Shown one piece after another: positions 39,301 to 51,019 of a stretch of DNA of 62,000 nt. The DNA lies in the NCBI RefSeq assembly GCF_000003815.2, contig NC_049986.1:16877375-16939374 (forward strand). Reading direction: 5' to 3'. Below the pieces are notes generated by a model. That model searched no databases. It was not told where the DNA came from and worked only from the letters and a program-made list of their open reading frames with translations. This DNA is from Branchiostoma floridae (taxonomy: Eukaryota; Chordata; Leptocardii; Amphioxiformes; Branchiostomatidae). A program made the translations under genes and the position numbers. Each line of letters opens with the position of its first letter. The stretch's first letter is position 1.

Positions 39301-40388
39301 TTATCTCTTTCGTGTAAGAATGAGTCGGTCGGAAAGGTTGTATTCAGTGTGCTGATTGGTAAGAAAACTGACTCAGCGAAAACATTACTTGTACGCCAAA
39401 GTTATCCTCTGGTGCCGTTTCTCGTCTATATGTATATGGCCGTGACAATGGTGGGGAGCACATTGCCATACTACAACATTTACAAGGAAATTTCTTAAGT
39501 CAACTAGTCAAATAGTTCTCTTACGTTTCATATGTAAACAATAATATGAATATGAAAGAATTAATAAAGATTTATAGATCATGCGAATATTTGTACACTG
39601 CCATGGCCCTCGTAGACGTGGTCGGTCCCACTGAATTTTGTTGAAATTAATGCATGTATTACCTAAAGATGAAGTTATTTTCTTGGAGAGAACGGCGAAT
39701 TAATGTATCTCGTTTGGTTTATTTCAATCTCTATTAGTGATACATTACTGGTCTTCCTGGAGTCTAGATTAAAATGATACAAAATATAACAACAGAAATA
39801 TGCAAAAAATTATGCCTTTGAATTATCAGAAAGCAAACATAGGCTCACCTCACCTGACATAGGGTGAACTCAAAATAGACATATATCAAGGTAACATCAT
39901 AATATAAATCAATTGTGCTCCAATTTATACAACAAAATATCTAATATTGAATCAACAGAAGACTTGATAACGTTAACTCAAACGTGCAGTAGGAGAGGTC
40001 TGATGTCAAGCGAAAATTAAATGATTTCATATTTAATCAAAATACAATGGGTAGTGAAAGTAACGAAACAAGGCAGTATTTGGTAACATATAACACATAT
40101 TGACTGTCGTTTCCAAAGAGCAGTCCATGGGCGTCTATGTTAAACAATGCATGAAGCTCCTGGTATCATTTACGCATTGTGGACCATAATGTATGTGTAT
40201 GCGCAATAACACCAGCATTGTTACACTAGAACGCGCGTTGAATCGAGGACATTCATTTCTCATGCATCAGAAAACAGATAGTGTCAGATACTTCACATCG
40301 ACAAAAATGTAGCAAAAGCAACAGAATCTGATGTGATTTTTGTTCATTACCTCCATGAAATGTCATAGAGGTTATATTTTACCCAGCG
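36358..40388. other. Gene-free stretch, nothing recognised
   Basis: Several 60-100-residue open frames occur on both strands, but none has domain-like content or convincing splice-site context. I recognise no repeat in it. Confidence 0.45.
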
Positions 40389-40404
40389 TTTGTGTGTGTG
40401 TGTG

Positions 40405-40436
<32 letters not shown>

Positions 40437-41260
40437 AACAAGATAACTCAAGAACGGCTGGATGGATTAGTTTCATACTTGGTGTGTTGGTGGGGTGCGA
40501 TAAAAGCTGGAAGTGATTAGATTTTGGGCCCCCTAGCGGCTTCCCTTGGTACTGCAGCGCAACTTCCGGTTTTGCTATCTCGTGTTCTGAACACTCTATG
40601 GTCACGATTTTTGAGTGTTAGATAGCTCTTGTGCTCAGGAATAAGTGACATAAGTTTTGGCCCCCTACGGACTAGGTTTGGGATAGCAGGGGCATTTTTG
40701 TCAAAAACTTCTGAAGAGGATAACTCAAGAAGGGAACAATGGATTTTCATGATTTTTGGTATGTAGGTACCTTAGACAATATTGTACAAGATAAGATACC
40801 GATTATGCAAAATAGGAGTAAATTTGCATAATTAATGAGAATATTCTATCATGGCAGTTTTTTCAATGTATCTCTTGTCCCGGATATGATAAGGTCTTGA
40901 CATTTGGGTGGTAGATAGCTTGCAGTGACATGACAAAGTGGGGCAGATTTCAGCCCCCTAACATGTAATTTCGGAACTGCAGGGGCGTTTTTGTCAAGAC
41001 ATTCCAAAGTGGATAACTGCAGAAGTATTGACGGATTGGCATCATTTTAGGGGTGCAGGTAGCTTAGGCAAAGGTGTTCATAATGATATACATGTTATGC
41101 AAATGAGGACCTTATTTGCATAATTAATGAGGAAATTGTATAATACCATTATTACTAATAACTGGACTTCAATAAATGTAACACTTATTAATTATGATAG
41201 ATGGAATATAAGCAGATACCAAATATGGTAATGAGGAACTTATTTGCATAATCTATGTAA
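40389..41260 (+). repeat. Microsatellite-headed diverged tandem repeat
   Basis: A (GT)n(CTGT)n tract at 40389-40436 is followed by three diverged units of about 280-290 bp. Each unit has a gataact(c/g)(a/c)aga segment (40442, 40719, 41012), a CCCCCTA block (about 40530, 40662, 40957) and an AT-rich part with ATGCAAA and TTTGCATAATTAATGAG (about 40805-40840 and 41096-41132, with a partial copy near 41245). It is non-coding and probably an old dispersed repeat rather than local satellite DNA. Confidence 0.7.
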
Positions 41261-42570
41261 AAATTGCAAAGCCGCTTTAAGTCTAATGATTGGAATTTTA
41301 TACTTGTGTATAATGACATGTGTACGTTAGTCAATGATGAACAACAACACGCATAAATTATGTTAATGTCTTAGTTAATTGCATGAAATTTGCAAAAGCT
41401 CTAAATTTTCATGGAGGTATGAGGTCGCCGAACTCTAGTTTGTTTTATACAAATATACTCAAAAACATTTGGCACGTTTTGATATTTTTTTATTACGTAG
41501 CGTGTGTTTACCCTCTGAACCCGTTTCTAAAATTGCCATTGCATTGTTTTATGTTACCAAACGTCACTATACTTTTCTCGTGGCAAAAAAAGCATATTCT
41601 AACATTTCAAATTTGGCAAGCGTCCCATAGGTAATATTGCGTGGATCAGTATATGGCAAAATTCATATCCGTGGTGTTCTTCTTGTTTTTCGCACATTTT
41701 TAGTCATATAGAGATTTCTGATACTAGTTGATACGTGCTGGCTTCAATAGATGGTTGGTCTTTCGTTTGCCAAGTCTCTGGATCAGTACAAGATCACTTC
41801 TAGCATTACCATGTGACAACTACACACCCATATCATGAATAAGTGTCCATATAATAATGTGTTGAGCAATATAAATGCTTTCGAGTCTGGTTCTAGCCCT
41901 AACTAAGGGTCTCAAGGGTTCCATTTTTCTGCCTAATTTGACAATATGGACAGTCCACTCGGACTACTTGTCAGCCGTCAGACAACCGTATTGCCGACTT
42001 GACACCTCCAGTCGCTCTACTGAAGGCGTTTGACGTCACTATTTGCGCTACGGGAGCTCTAACAGACACGCGGAACGATCTGTCTTGAAGGATGGATTTA
42101 CTGACGGTTTTAATGTTCCCCCAGTCGACAAATAGTGCTGTGTGTCTGATAATGTAACCATATACAGTCATGGATTTCTGTCAGTTTTTGACTTGTCACA
42201 TGAAAGATGTGTAACTTCAATTAGCGGAGGAGTGCACTTCCAGAATCTAGTGCTAAACTTCGGACAAACATACATACCATAAACATTCTCTACATGATAT
42301 TCTTGAAGAACTTTTAGGTAACAGTTATAGCGTGTTAGTGATTGAAAGTCAACGTACGGCTTCGTGTGAATTGCTTGATCCATCCTAGTCCACAATCTCT
42401 GACATCGAAAGCTATAAAATATGTGTATTTTCTACCCTGTAGTCAGTGACCTGAGAAGAGGTAGGCCATTTCATATCGTCCACTTATCATCGCATGCGTG
42501 CATCTAGCCGGCGATATGTATGTACTTTGCCACATTTGCACCGGTGCCCTTATGCTTAGGTCACATTTTA
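41261..42570. other. Gene-free stretch, nothing recognised
   Basis: AT-leaning DNA. I recognise no coding frame, repeat or RNA gene. Confidence 0.45.
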
Positions 42571-42960
42571 TTTAAAAGGCCCGGCCGGGTAGCTTTCGGG
42601 AGCGAAAAGAATGATATAACAGACATCAAAATACACAATATGTCAAAATAAAATTCAAGGGCATAGTTTGTGTATGTTTCTAGGTGTATGATTTGATTTT
42701 TCGTTTCTTAATACATCCCGGCCGGGTCCCGAGTTGATTTTAACTGATTTAACTCCAGGATATTGGTCGTGTCCAGCAAAAAGTTTCCCTGCAAATTCAG
42801 TCGCAGGGTATAGTTTTACATGGAGGGGTTGCCTTACCCCTTTAACGTGCTCGAAGCACTTTCTCACACACGGGACCCTATTTTGCATCTCTTCCGAAAG
42901 ACGGGAGCAGCACCAACCGAGATGCCTACCTATAAGTGAACAGGGGCCTCCAAGTTACCA
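42571..42960. repeat. Possible decayed repeat with two CCCGGCCGGG palindromes
   Basis: The 10-bp palindrome cccggccggg occurs at 42580-42589 and 42717-42726, embedded in ggcccggccgggt and cccggccgggtccc. Between them lies AT-rich DNA. The region after them has a non-random but unrecognised composition, with short open frames on both strands. Terminal repeats are too short for a firm class. Confidence 0.3.
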
Positions 42961-45240
42961 ACTAATTGAGGCAAAGAGCTCAACAAGAGGCTGAGCTACG
43001 TATACAGCAGGGGCATACCATTCAAGACATTCATTCAGGAAAGCATGTCGATATGATGAACTACAGATGGCCTAAGTTAATTACGTGTTGTTTTAGGCTG
43101 CCAAAGATATATCTGTTCTGCTTCATCGTTAGGTCACCGAAGTACAGGTCAGATCGATGTTTCATCACACGCGGGTACATGTGATATACGGACAATTCGA
43201 TTTTTTAGCTGAAACAAATCGCCACTACAAAGACGGCACTCCAACGAGCCTTTATCTCCAATGATACCTGGTAAAATCTTCGATTTTCAGATGTGCTGAT
43301 GTTAACGACGTGCGTGCAATGAAAATAGCTTTACTTCCTTAAAACGTAAAAGTAATCTCCTCTTTGGAACGTTCTGAAGAATACACTGTAGATTACCGGA
43401 CTGTGCTTTTTATCTTAACTTTGAGTTCTGACGCCCATTCCTTGTAGCGAGCAGACTATACTCCAGGTGTGAGCTGTAGAATGTGTATGGAATCGAATGG
43501 ATCCTGTCCCGGCCAGGTAAACGCCTCTGTCAGACTTGTCTGATTGTTTGATATATCAAAACATAAAATATTGAACACAGCATGCATATCGTTAAAAACA
43601 ATCGGCACTCGCTTTGTTTAATTCCATACTACTTAGATCTGCTACTGTACTGAATTGTACCAAATTATATTGATATTTCAAGGAGTCACACAATCTATCC
43701 CAACATGAAAATCTCAAGCAATCTGTCATATCCAAACCACTTGCCGCTTGGCAATCATTCGTGATTCCTCTTGGTTGTTTGGCACATGCGAACAGAAACT
43801 TTAGTAGGTATTCGTATTGAATAAGTGTCACTCTCACTCTCTGAGGGAATGTATAGAAAAAGGGTAAAAGCGTTGTCCATGTAGTTTCTGTACCTGAAAC
43901 TCTCACTGCCGAGATGGTCAGGGCTACTAGAACAGGGGTTTAGCCAAGCAGTTGCCAGGACATGTGAGACAAACTTTTTGTTTCGGCTCAAATGAACAAA
44001 CATAAATTTCACACGGTGAATACCGTTGCCTGAGGTACAGATTACCAAACAACAGGTTGAATGGATTCATCTTGACACGAGGTCCACCTCTCTGTCACAG
44101 CATTTTCCTGAGTGGCGCCGTCTGAAATTACATGGGAAGGACTAATATCTTTCAAGCGATCAAGGTCGCCTAGGTTATGGAGCCAGAGATTACCACGACT
44201 TTACCAGGCTCGTTCCGTAGTTCCGGAGTTCAGTCTATAATTCAGGGATAATGGTAAATGAATGGATGTATTTGGAGTTGGTGACAGTAAGCCTTGTGCA
44301 GGGTTGTGTTATGGATGGTCGGTGTCAGCTCGTACATAATCGGAGTTGTGAGCGGTGCCCGGAGCTGCGTGTGTGCCAGTCTGGCCGCCACGGCTATCGC
44401 CTGACGCAGGGAGATAGTGACATTGATGGAACAGAGCTGGGATGGAAAGATTAGTAAACCGCTATTGACTGATGGCTGATTGGGTCATTGCACGACTGCC
44501 TCTTCCCTTTACAACTATCTGGCCACCTGGAGGGATGACCTGACATCTACTACTTCAGGTTACAGGTAGAGAACAACTTCAGAAAGTTGTCCAAGTTTAT
44601 CCATTCACTCCCCGCAGGGTTCAATACGACCTTGATTTGGTGTTTTTGCAGTAAAAAATCCGCCAGAAATTTCCATATGCAGGAGCTTGTGAATGTAGAC
44701 TATGACTACTGCGTCTGACTTGTGTGCAATGGCAGAAGGTACAAGACTATAAAATACCAATATGGGCGGATTGCCTTTCGTGTCTTTCTTGTGATTCCAT
44801 CTCAGGATGGTCTTGTTGCGCCTTCTGAACGTCTTTATAGACAATATTTTGTCAGGAGGCGCAATAGGTAACTTTTCTGCTACTTTGTAACTTCTACTTT
44901 GAAAAAAAAAAGCTAGCGGAATTTCCACAGTACAGTGAACCTGTAACTATGTACATGGCGTCTGTCTCCTCTGCCACGACAAGTGGAAGAAGAGCTCTTC
45001 AGTGAGCTGAACTGGATCGATATTATTCTGAAAGCCTCAAGTTGTTGCGATCTTTATTGATAGCATCATATAATTAGCGGTTTAACGTAAGGGAGACCAG
45101 ATAGTACACGCTTAATCGTATGCTGTGAGCGTAACGCAATAATCAGCAAAACATATCGATGTTCCAAACCCTCTTCACATCGAACATATATATGCCATTA
45201 ATGTAGGTAGTAATCGGGACTTTCTTACGGTACGGCCAAG
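42961..45240. other. Gene-free stretch, nothing recognised
   Basis: No coding frame or repeat is recognised. If the 45.4-45.9 kb ORF units are terminal exons, earlier exons could be hidden in this stretch or upstream, but I could not find one. Confidence 0.4.
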
Positions 45241-45740
45241 TTTAGCCAACTTTCAAGTTCAAGGACGTCAGCCTATCATCCTATCATCCAGCTTTTGGCA
45301 AACCGCATGGATCCGTAGGTGAAGGAAAACTGTGAGATTTCTCCCGAGGATCGCCCCAGACATGGCGGTAGATTATAATTGGACGACTTGTTGGAACCAA
45401 GTGCAGTTAACTTTTGTTTCAGGTTCAAGGACCTCTTCCTGTTATCCTGTCGTATCTTTCTCTTGGAGTTAGCGTAGGGATCTGTAAGCGGAGGAAAACT
45501 GTGAGATCAGCTGGAGAGATTCTCCATTCTCCCGAGGATCGCCCCAGACTTGGCCCAGATTATGGACGACTTGTTGGAACCAAGTGCAGTTAACTTTTGT
45601 TTCAGGTTCAAGAACCTCTTCCTGTTATCCTGTCGTATCTTTCTCTTGGAGTTAGCGTAGGGATCTGTAAGCGGAGGAAAACTGTGAGATCAGCTAGAGA
45701 TATGAGCCAATCTCCCGAGGATCTCCCCAGACATGGTAGA
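45241..45740 (+). repeat. Three-unit tandem repeat carrying splice-acceptor/ORF units
   Basis: Units begin at about 45257, 45423 and 45606 with gttcaagg or gttcaaga. Units 2 and 3 are 183 bp apart and nearly identical through gtgagatcagct. Unit 1 is diverged and shorter (166 bp). The last part of units 1 and 2 (ggaaccaagtgcagttaact, then tttgtttcag) forms the polypyrimidine-AG acceptor of the next unit, so each repeat boundary is an exon boundary. Confidence 0.85.
45423..45596 (+). pseudogene. Second copy of the exon-like unit (alternative terminal exon or relic)
   Basis: It has the same acceptor context (AG at 45421-45422) and the same first 30 residues as the 45606 unit except Gly for Glu at the third position. 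It then diverges and stops at TAA 45594-45596 after 57 residues. It could be a mutually exclusive last exon giving a shorter tail, or a relic of the tandem duplication. The sequence alone cannot distinguish these. Confidence 0.35.
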
Positions 45741-45917
45741 TTAGACTACTTGTTGGACACAGGAATGAATCCGCTGATTTGGTCCAGTCTGAAGGGGGAT
45801 GATACCAGCTCAGACATGCTTCTACAAACTGAAACGGAGATACCGGCCCAGACGTGGTTCTCCAGACTGAAGATAAAAGGTCTTACCTCGGGCTCCAGTG
45901 TTGTTATTCACTGCTAG
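45606..45917 (+). CDS. Putative terminal exon: membrane segment plus cytoplasmic tail (partial gene)
   Basis: Starting right after the acceptor tttgtttcag (AG at 45604-45605), an open frame of 103 residues runs to a TAG at 45915-45917. It begins VQEPLPVILSYLSLGVSVGI followed by CKRRKTVRS. A hydrophobic stretch followed by a basic stop-transfer cluster would suit the end of a transmembrane helix and a cytoplasmic tail. The rest is acidic and Ser/Thr-rich, ending in SSVVIHC. Unit 2 (45423-45596) keeps the same frame for 57 residues to its own stop, with only one change in the first 30 residues. No upstream exons or start were found, and the family is not recognised. It could also be a chance frame in a repeat. 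Confidence 0.4.
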   Translation, partial: VQEPLPVILSYLSLGVSVGICKRRKTVRSARDMSQSPEDLPRHGRLDYLLDTGMNPLIWSSLKGDDTSSDMLLQTETEIPAQTWFSRLKIKGLTSGSSVVIHC

Positions 45918-46584
45918 TTCTCGGTTATAGCTGTGTAGGCTGTTATGTACCTAAATCGATATAGCGTCTGGGAAACATATTTGTGTGTTTTGGGCCTTTC
46001 GATCCATATATGGTTCCTGGTGTCAATATACTGAAAAGGCTGTGTTATAAGTTAGTTTGAAATCAGTTTGTCTTCACCCTGTGGAACAATCTGGTGCCAG
46101 GAGATACAGAAATACAGTAGGAAACGGTGCTGGCTTGGCTGTAATCAGTATACCATGGAGCCAAAGACAAATGGGGAAGTCACCGTACAACATAGCCTCT
46201 TCAGCGGGCTGGTAGGTAGAAAAGTGTAGAGCTACGTGTTGTGTAACTTCCATTTTCTGCAGCAAAACGCATATATGTTTGATCTGTCTACAAAAGATAA
46301 TCTAACACTAATTTCAGAAATTTCGTGATTATTTTCGCGCAACTTTTATTGAAAACTTTCACAACTTCACGAGGTTCTAGATTGTTAAAAGTTTTTGACA
46401 CCCTTACAATTCTACGACTTACAATACGTTTGCAAAGCCTTTCGGTTTCAGGTATCATATCCTAGCTCTTGTGTTGGGGGTCTGACTGGTGTGATGATAC
46501 CAGCTGATGTCAGACTGGTAGTCCAAAACTGCTACAAGACTGTTTTATACAGTGCATTTTAAGCAATGGAAAGTACATAACCCT
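45918..46584. other. Gene-free stretch, nothing recognised
   Basis: Short non-coding interval between the exon-like repeat and a small MITE. No distinctive structure was seen. Confidence 0.45.
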
Positions 46585-46733
46585 ATAATCTCATAGCCTC
46601 CATAGCAGGCTCTCTGGGGGCAGTCAGAAAAGGTCAGCAATCAGTGACCAGTACAAGTAGAAATGGCCAGCAAAAGTGTATTATGAGCCCAAAAAAGCCC
46701 CCAGGGAGCCTGCTATGGAGGCTAATAATCTCA
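46585..46733. mobile_element. 131-bp MITE with perfect 9-bp target duplication
   Basis: The element 46594-46724 has inverted ends starting tagcctccatagcaggct and matching over about 27 bp (through ctgggggc), with a single unpaired base. It is bounded by identical ataatctca copies at 46585-46593 and 46725-46733. The duplication length (8-9 bp) suits hAT-like transposition. The well-preserved ends and duplication suggest a relatively recent insertion. Confidence 0.88.
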
Positions 46734-48376
46734 TAGGAATATCCAAGCCAGCCTTCTCATCGGGAACAAAACATCACTACTGTAGTCTAATATTTCATTG
46801 TGTCAGCTATGGATTTTCTGTATGTTCCAATCATAGATTTAATGCATGGAATGCCATATTGTTACAAGGTGCGTATCATATCCCGGTTAGACTATAGCGT
46901 TATCGCAACTCACATCTTATACCGTGTGTCTGACTGCATACCGTTGTTCCTATAATCGATATCGATATTGTGTAGGTTTTTGCCCCAATTTCAGCATACA
47001 GCTGAGAAAAGTGCGTTGTATGTCTTACACGATCTATTGTTGTCGGGGGATGAATTATCCCAGATGCGCTCCATCTCAGAAGGATAGAAGCACATCTGGG
47101 GTGTAACAGGGGATGATTGGACCAACTCCTTCTCCAGGGCCATGACCATTGGAAGGGCTGCTGAAAGCTTGATTTAGTCCAGCTACAAAAGTACGGTGCC
47201 TGTTTTCTACTCGGTAATCCAGGTCATGTATATTATTCATACAAAACCTACAGACCTGCATTAGCGTAATCTGTTATCTTTGACCGTATCGCATCAACGA
47301 GCATGACGAGAGGACAGCTTGCCAATAAAAGGACCCCTGATTTTGGCAGTAATGACATTTTCCAGTAAAAGTACCCTTCGTAAATTGCTGTGGGAGTTGT
47401 TCGCTTAATTGGTTGACGTACATAGAGTAAAGCTGCTTCAGACTTTAAAGTGTTGCTAGATCGCCTATAACCAACTACGTTTCATCCTTCGTAACAAAGA
47501 AGGCATACTTGTGCACAGTGGGAAGATGAATAGAGGATGCAGTCCCCTAAAGACGACAAAAAACATCGCTGTTCTTACACATATCGCCTAAATTAAACAT
47601 CCCTTCCGCTGAATCAGGAATTCAAGCGGGTAGACTAGTTCCAATCCCACCGTTCAATTTACTGACAGGAAAAGGATCCGGGGCTTTACTCCTGCTTTAC
47701 CCTCTTTCAAAATAAATCGATCGTCGCCATAAATGGACCACAAGGTGGTTAAAACACGAAGGGGATGGCTAGATGTATGCTTCACCTATTACAGACAGTG
47801 CATTGACCTTCCTCCGTCAAGGACAACGACTCGTAGCTAAATACTGTAGTCATTTCCCTCCGGAAGTGATGTTCCTCCTACGACTATTATTGTCTCCTTG
47901 TTATCCGGGCGTTTTGTTGAAATTGAATACAGGCTTAACGCTGAGTGGATACGTGTGTCAGGAAATACATCACTTCATGGCTCGCTTTCATTAATCTGAT
48001 CCGTTGATTGAACGGCGGTCAAGCGATAAAACAGTCAAACGGGAAACTTTTGAAGGCTGCTCTTGGTTGTGTGGATCGTATCGACTTAGGAAGATGCTTC
48101 TTCTTTCGACACTTTAACGATATCCGTGTTGTGGATGATGGATAGAGCGGTACCAGCTGAGATTAGGTGACCGGTTTGTTCACAAGCTCCGGGAAAATGG
48201 CTCAGTACGGTCCGCGAATTGGTCGAGCCGATAACGAGGCCGCCTGGGGACGCAGAATGTGGTGTTCCGATTATTAAGAGCCTATGGGAATGGTTTACAT
48301 GTTGTCAACATCTATCGTTTTGTCATAGGTTATCGAATTCTGTCCTCTCACATCGTGCATGACTACCTTATGTAAC
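46734..48376. other. Gene-free stretch, nothing recognised
   Basis: No coding frame, repeat or RNA gene is recognised. Confidence 0.45.
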
Positions 48377-48577
48377 TACTGTAAATGCATGTAGGTTCGC
48401 AGAGATTTACTTTCGCGGTAATGGGAAAATGGAGTGTTCGCAGTGGTTTAAGTTCGCGGTAGCGCCATAAACTGCAGTCTCATGCTTTAATGGAAAAATG
48501 TACGCGGTGCTTTAAGTTCGTGGTGAAGTGGTCACCACGAACATAAAACTACCGCGAACATTTCTGTATTTACAGTA
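48377..48577. mobile_element. TA-flanked palindromic MITE (about 197 bp)
   Basis: The ends ctgtaaatgcatgtaggttcgc and, reversed from the right, ctgtaaatacagaaatgttcgcgg pair imperfectly. The body contains repeated ttcgcggt and its complement accgcgaa. TA lies at both borders (48377-48378 and 48576-48577), as for Tc1/mariner-type insertions. There is no coding capacity. Confidence 0.75.
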
Positions 48578-48599
48578 TTTACCCGTGTATCGCCTGTAT

Positions 48600-48734
48600 C
48601 TCTCTTTCTCTCTCCCTCTCTCTATCCCTATCCCTCCACCTCTCTCTCTTTCTCCCTAAATATAAATTTTTAATATTTTCGCCAAGAGCGACTGGAAAGG
48701 AATAGGGAGGTAGAGAGAGAGAGATTGTACTGTT
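48600..48734. repeat. CT-rich tract facing a GA-rich tract
   Basis: A CT-rich run (48600-48655) is followed about 50 bp later by a GA-rich run (48701-48723), so the two can pair as a loose hairpin (ccctccacctctctctct with its complement). This is low-complexity DNA. Confidence 0.7.
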
Positions 48735-49320
48735 GAAAGCTGAATGCTTTTAAGTATTTGTATTACCTTTCAATTATTACTTTTCGCTTCTAGGTCCAAC
48801 CGAACTAGCCGTGAAACTTAGACAGTCAAAGCAAACACAAGGTAAATTCCTTACATGTACGATGTTAAAGTAAACCATCCGTGTCGGACCGGTGTTTGCA
48901 TAGATTACACCAAATAACGGATGAAACAAATTCCCTTTCATTTTCTTGTGCTCATCCAAGTTTAACCGATGACAATCTTTCGACGACCTCAGTTCATTAG
49001 GTTGAAGCGGTTCTCGAACACCCATGAATTTAAAACGATATGATTGCTCTTTTCTTCGGCAATGGCACCTCCCAGCGGGCATCCGAAATGCCACAAGTTC
49101 AATTCTGTACTATTAAATGCGAAGTTTCCAAAGTATTTTCTCTGCCTGTGTTCCTTGATATAGAGAATAGTTTTCGGCGTAGAAGGAATAATGGTCGTTT
49201 GGATGGCATGAACATGTCAGAATATTTCCATATGAAATCTTTTATGTACATATTTTCATTATTTTTGGGGCTAAATGGTTAATTTGAGATACTTCGAACG
49301 GAAACTTTAAGAATATATTG
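48735..49320. other. Gene-free stretch, nothing recognised
   Basis: The open frames on each strand overlap each other and have no recognisable content. Confidence 0.4.
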
Positions 49321-49321
49321 A

Positions 49322-49496
49322 TGAGTGAGTGAGTGAGCAAGTGAGTGGCTGTGAGTGAGTGAGTTAGTAAGCGGGTGGGAGAGGAGTGTGTAAGTGAGTG
49401 AGTGAGTGAGTGAGTGAGTGAGTGAGTGAGTGAGTGAGTGAGTGAGTGAGTGAGTGAGTGAGTGAGTGAGTGAGTGAGTAAATGAGTCACAGTGAG
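49322..49496 (+). repeat. (TGAG)n microsatellite
   Basis: Near-pure GAGT tetranucleotide repeats, pure from about 49393 to 49479, with degenerate flanks. The Leu/Thr/His/Ser repeat frame on the minus strand is an artefact of the 4-bp unit. Confidence 0.95.
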
Positions 49497-50350
49497 AGAA
49501 AATGATGACTCGAAATATCTTGCTTCACCAATATTCTTAAATCACAACATTAAGTTTCCTTATATACTGGCGACCTTGTTTGAAAAGACTCGTGCACATC
49601 GTCTCAACTGTTAGACGATGTTATATAAGCTGGGATAACACTTCTCTGTCCCCTACTGCACAACAGTTGGTTTCCTTGATCCTAGCAGACTGTCAGCTGA
49701 GCACTTACTAGTCGGTCCGTATTCACAAAGGGAATATTGTACACGACTGGGATCATGACGTGCGGTAGAAGGGGGGGGGGGTGCAGGGATCGATCCAGAA
49801 CACAGGACCTTGTCCATACACGGCACACGAACGGTGTGGATAAAACATTTATACTGCAATTTCATAACAACGATTTTCTGTGGAAATCGGCTACGTTTGC
49901 GGTAATCATTCGATTACAACGGTTTTTATCGGCTCGAGACTCCATTGAAAGTTGAGTCCAATTAATCACTGTGTAGATATTTCAAGGCCGGAGCCCCTCG
50001 GATCGATACTGCTGTACATTATAAGTGCATTAGCGTCAGGCGCGGTGACGGACGGTGATGCTGATAAGTCTACAAAGTTTGCGGCTCGGCAGTCTGCCCA
50101 AACTCCAAATTGTGATAAGGAAGCTGGCTTGGCTGGTCGTGACCTTAGGCGTGTCTCGGCGTGCTCCACAGGTGGTATCGGCGCAGTCGCCTTACGTCAT
50201 TGGCGAAAGGAGGGGAAGGTTGGATCGATTTTCTTTTGTCTTAACCGTGAACAGAGAGAATGCTAAAGCGAGAGGCCATGTTTTTTGACTAGAACTCTAA
50301 GAACAGCTGAACGATTGCAGTGTACTTTAACAGTTTTGAAAATGGAGGTA
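49497..50350. other. Gene-free stretch, nothing firm
   Basis: A short poly-G run lies at about 49770-49780. The overlapping open frames at 49952-50288 on both strands have no recognisable domains. Confidence 0.4.
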
Positions 50351-50407
50351 TTGTGTGTGTGGCGTGTGTGTGTGCGTGTATTGTGTGTGTGTGTGTGTGT
50401 GTGTGTA

Positions 50408-50454
<47 letters not shown>

Positions 50455-50535
50455 ACTTTGTGCGTGTGTGTTTTTGTGTGAGTGTGTGTTCGTGTGAGTT
50501 TGTGTAAGTTTGTGTTTGTGTGTCTGTGTGCGTGA
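50351..50535 (+). repeat. (GT)n microsatellite
   Basis: GT repeats with interspersed TTTGTG and GAGTGTG variants. The Val/Cys frame on the plus strand and the Thr/His frames on the minus strand are repeat artefacts. Confidence 0.95.
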
Positions 50536-51019
50536 CATTTTTTTCTTTCAATTTCTTTCTGTGAAAAGAGACTGGCAGGGACACATGAGTACATCTTGAC
50601 CTACACACTTCCTTACCACACTCTGTACGACGAACACCGCAAGGAGCAGCAGAGAACGAAAATAAAGATCAGAGAAACACATTTCTTTACTAGCATCCAT
50701 GAGGCATTAGCGAACATGTCACGCCGGGACCTCGCTGCGATCAAGTCTGACTAAATCTCGCTTATAGAAGCCCGCCCAACATCCGGTCGGCCCCCTACAA
50801 GGAGGGGCCAGTTACAGCCACGGACAGCAGAGTTTGTGTTACACAGTGATTGACAGATAGCTTAACATATTTCGTAAATAGAAAATAAATTTTCTGATGC
50901 TTTGGGTGTTTTGCTGACTTCTTAGTTAAACTTTTTCATTTTGTATGATATTCCAATTATCTTATCACACAAATCCAATTCATGTCGCGGCGAGAACGCA
51001 GTGCTATCGCCGCCTCTGA

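Noticed and set aside
49322-49496. CRISPR-like regular repeats
   Set aside because: The repeat unit is 4 bp with no spacers; it is a simple tetranucleotide microsatellite in a eukaryotic context.
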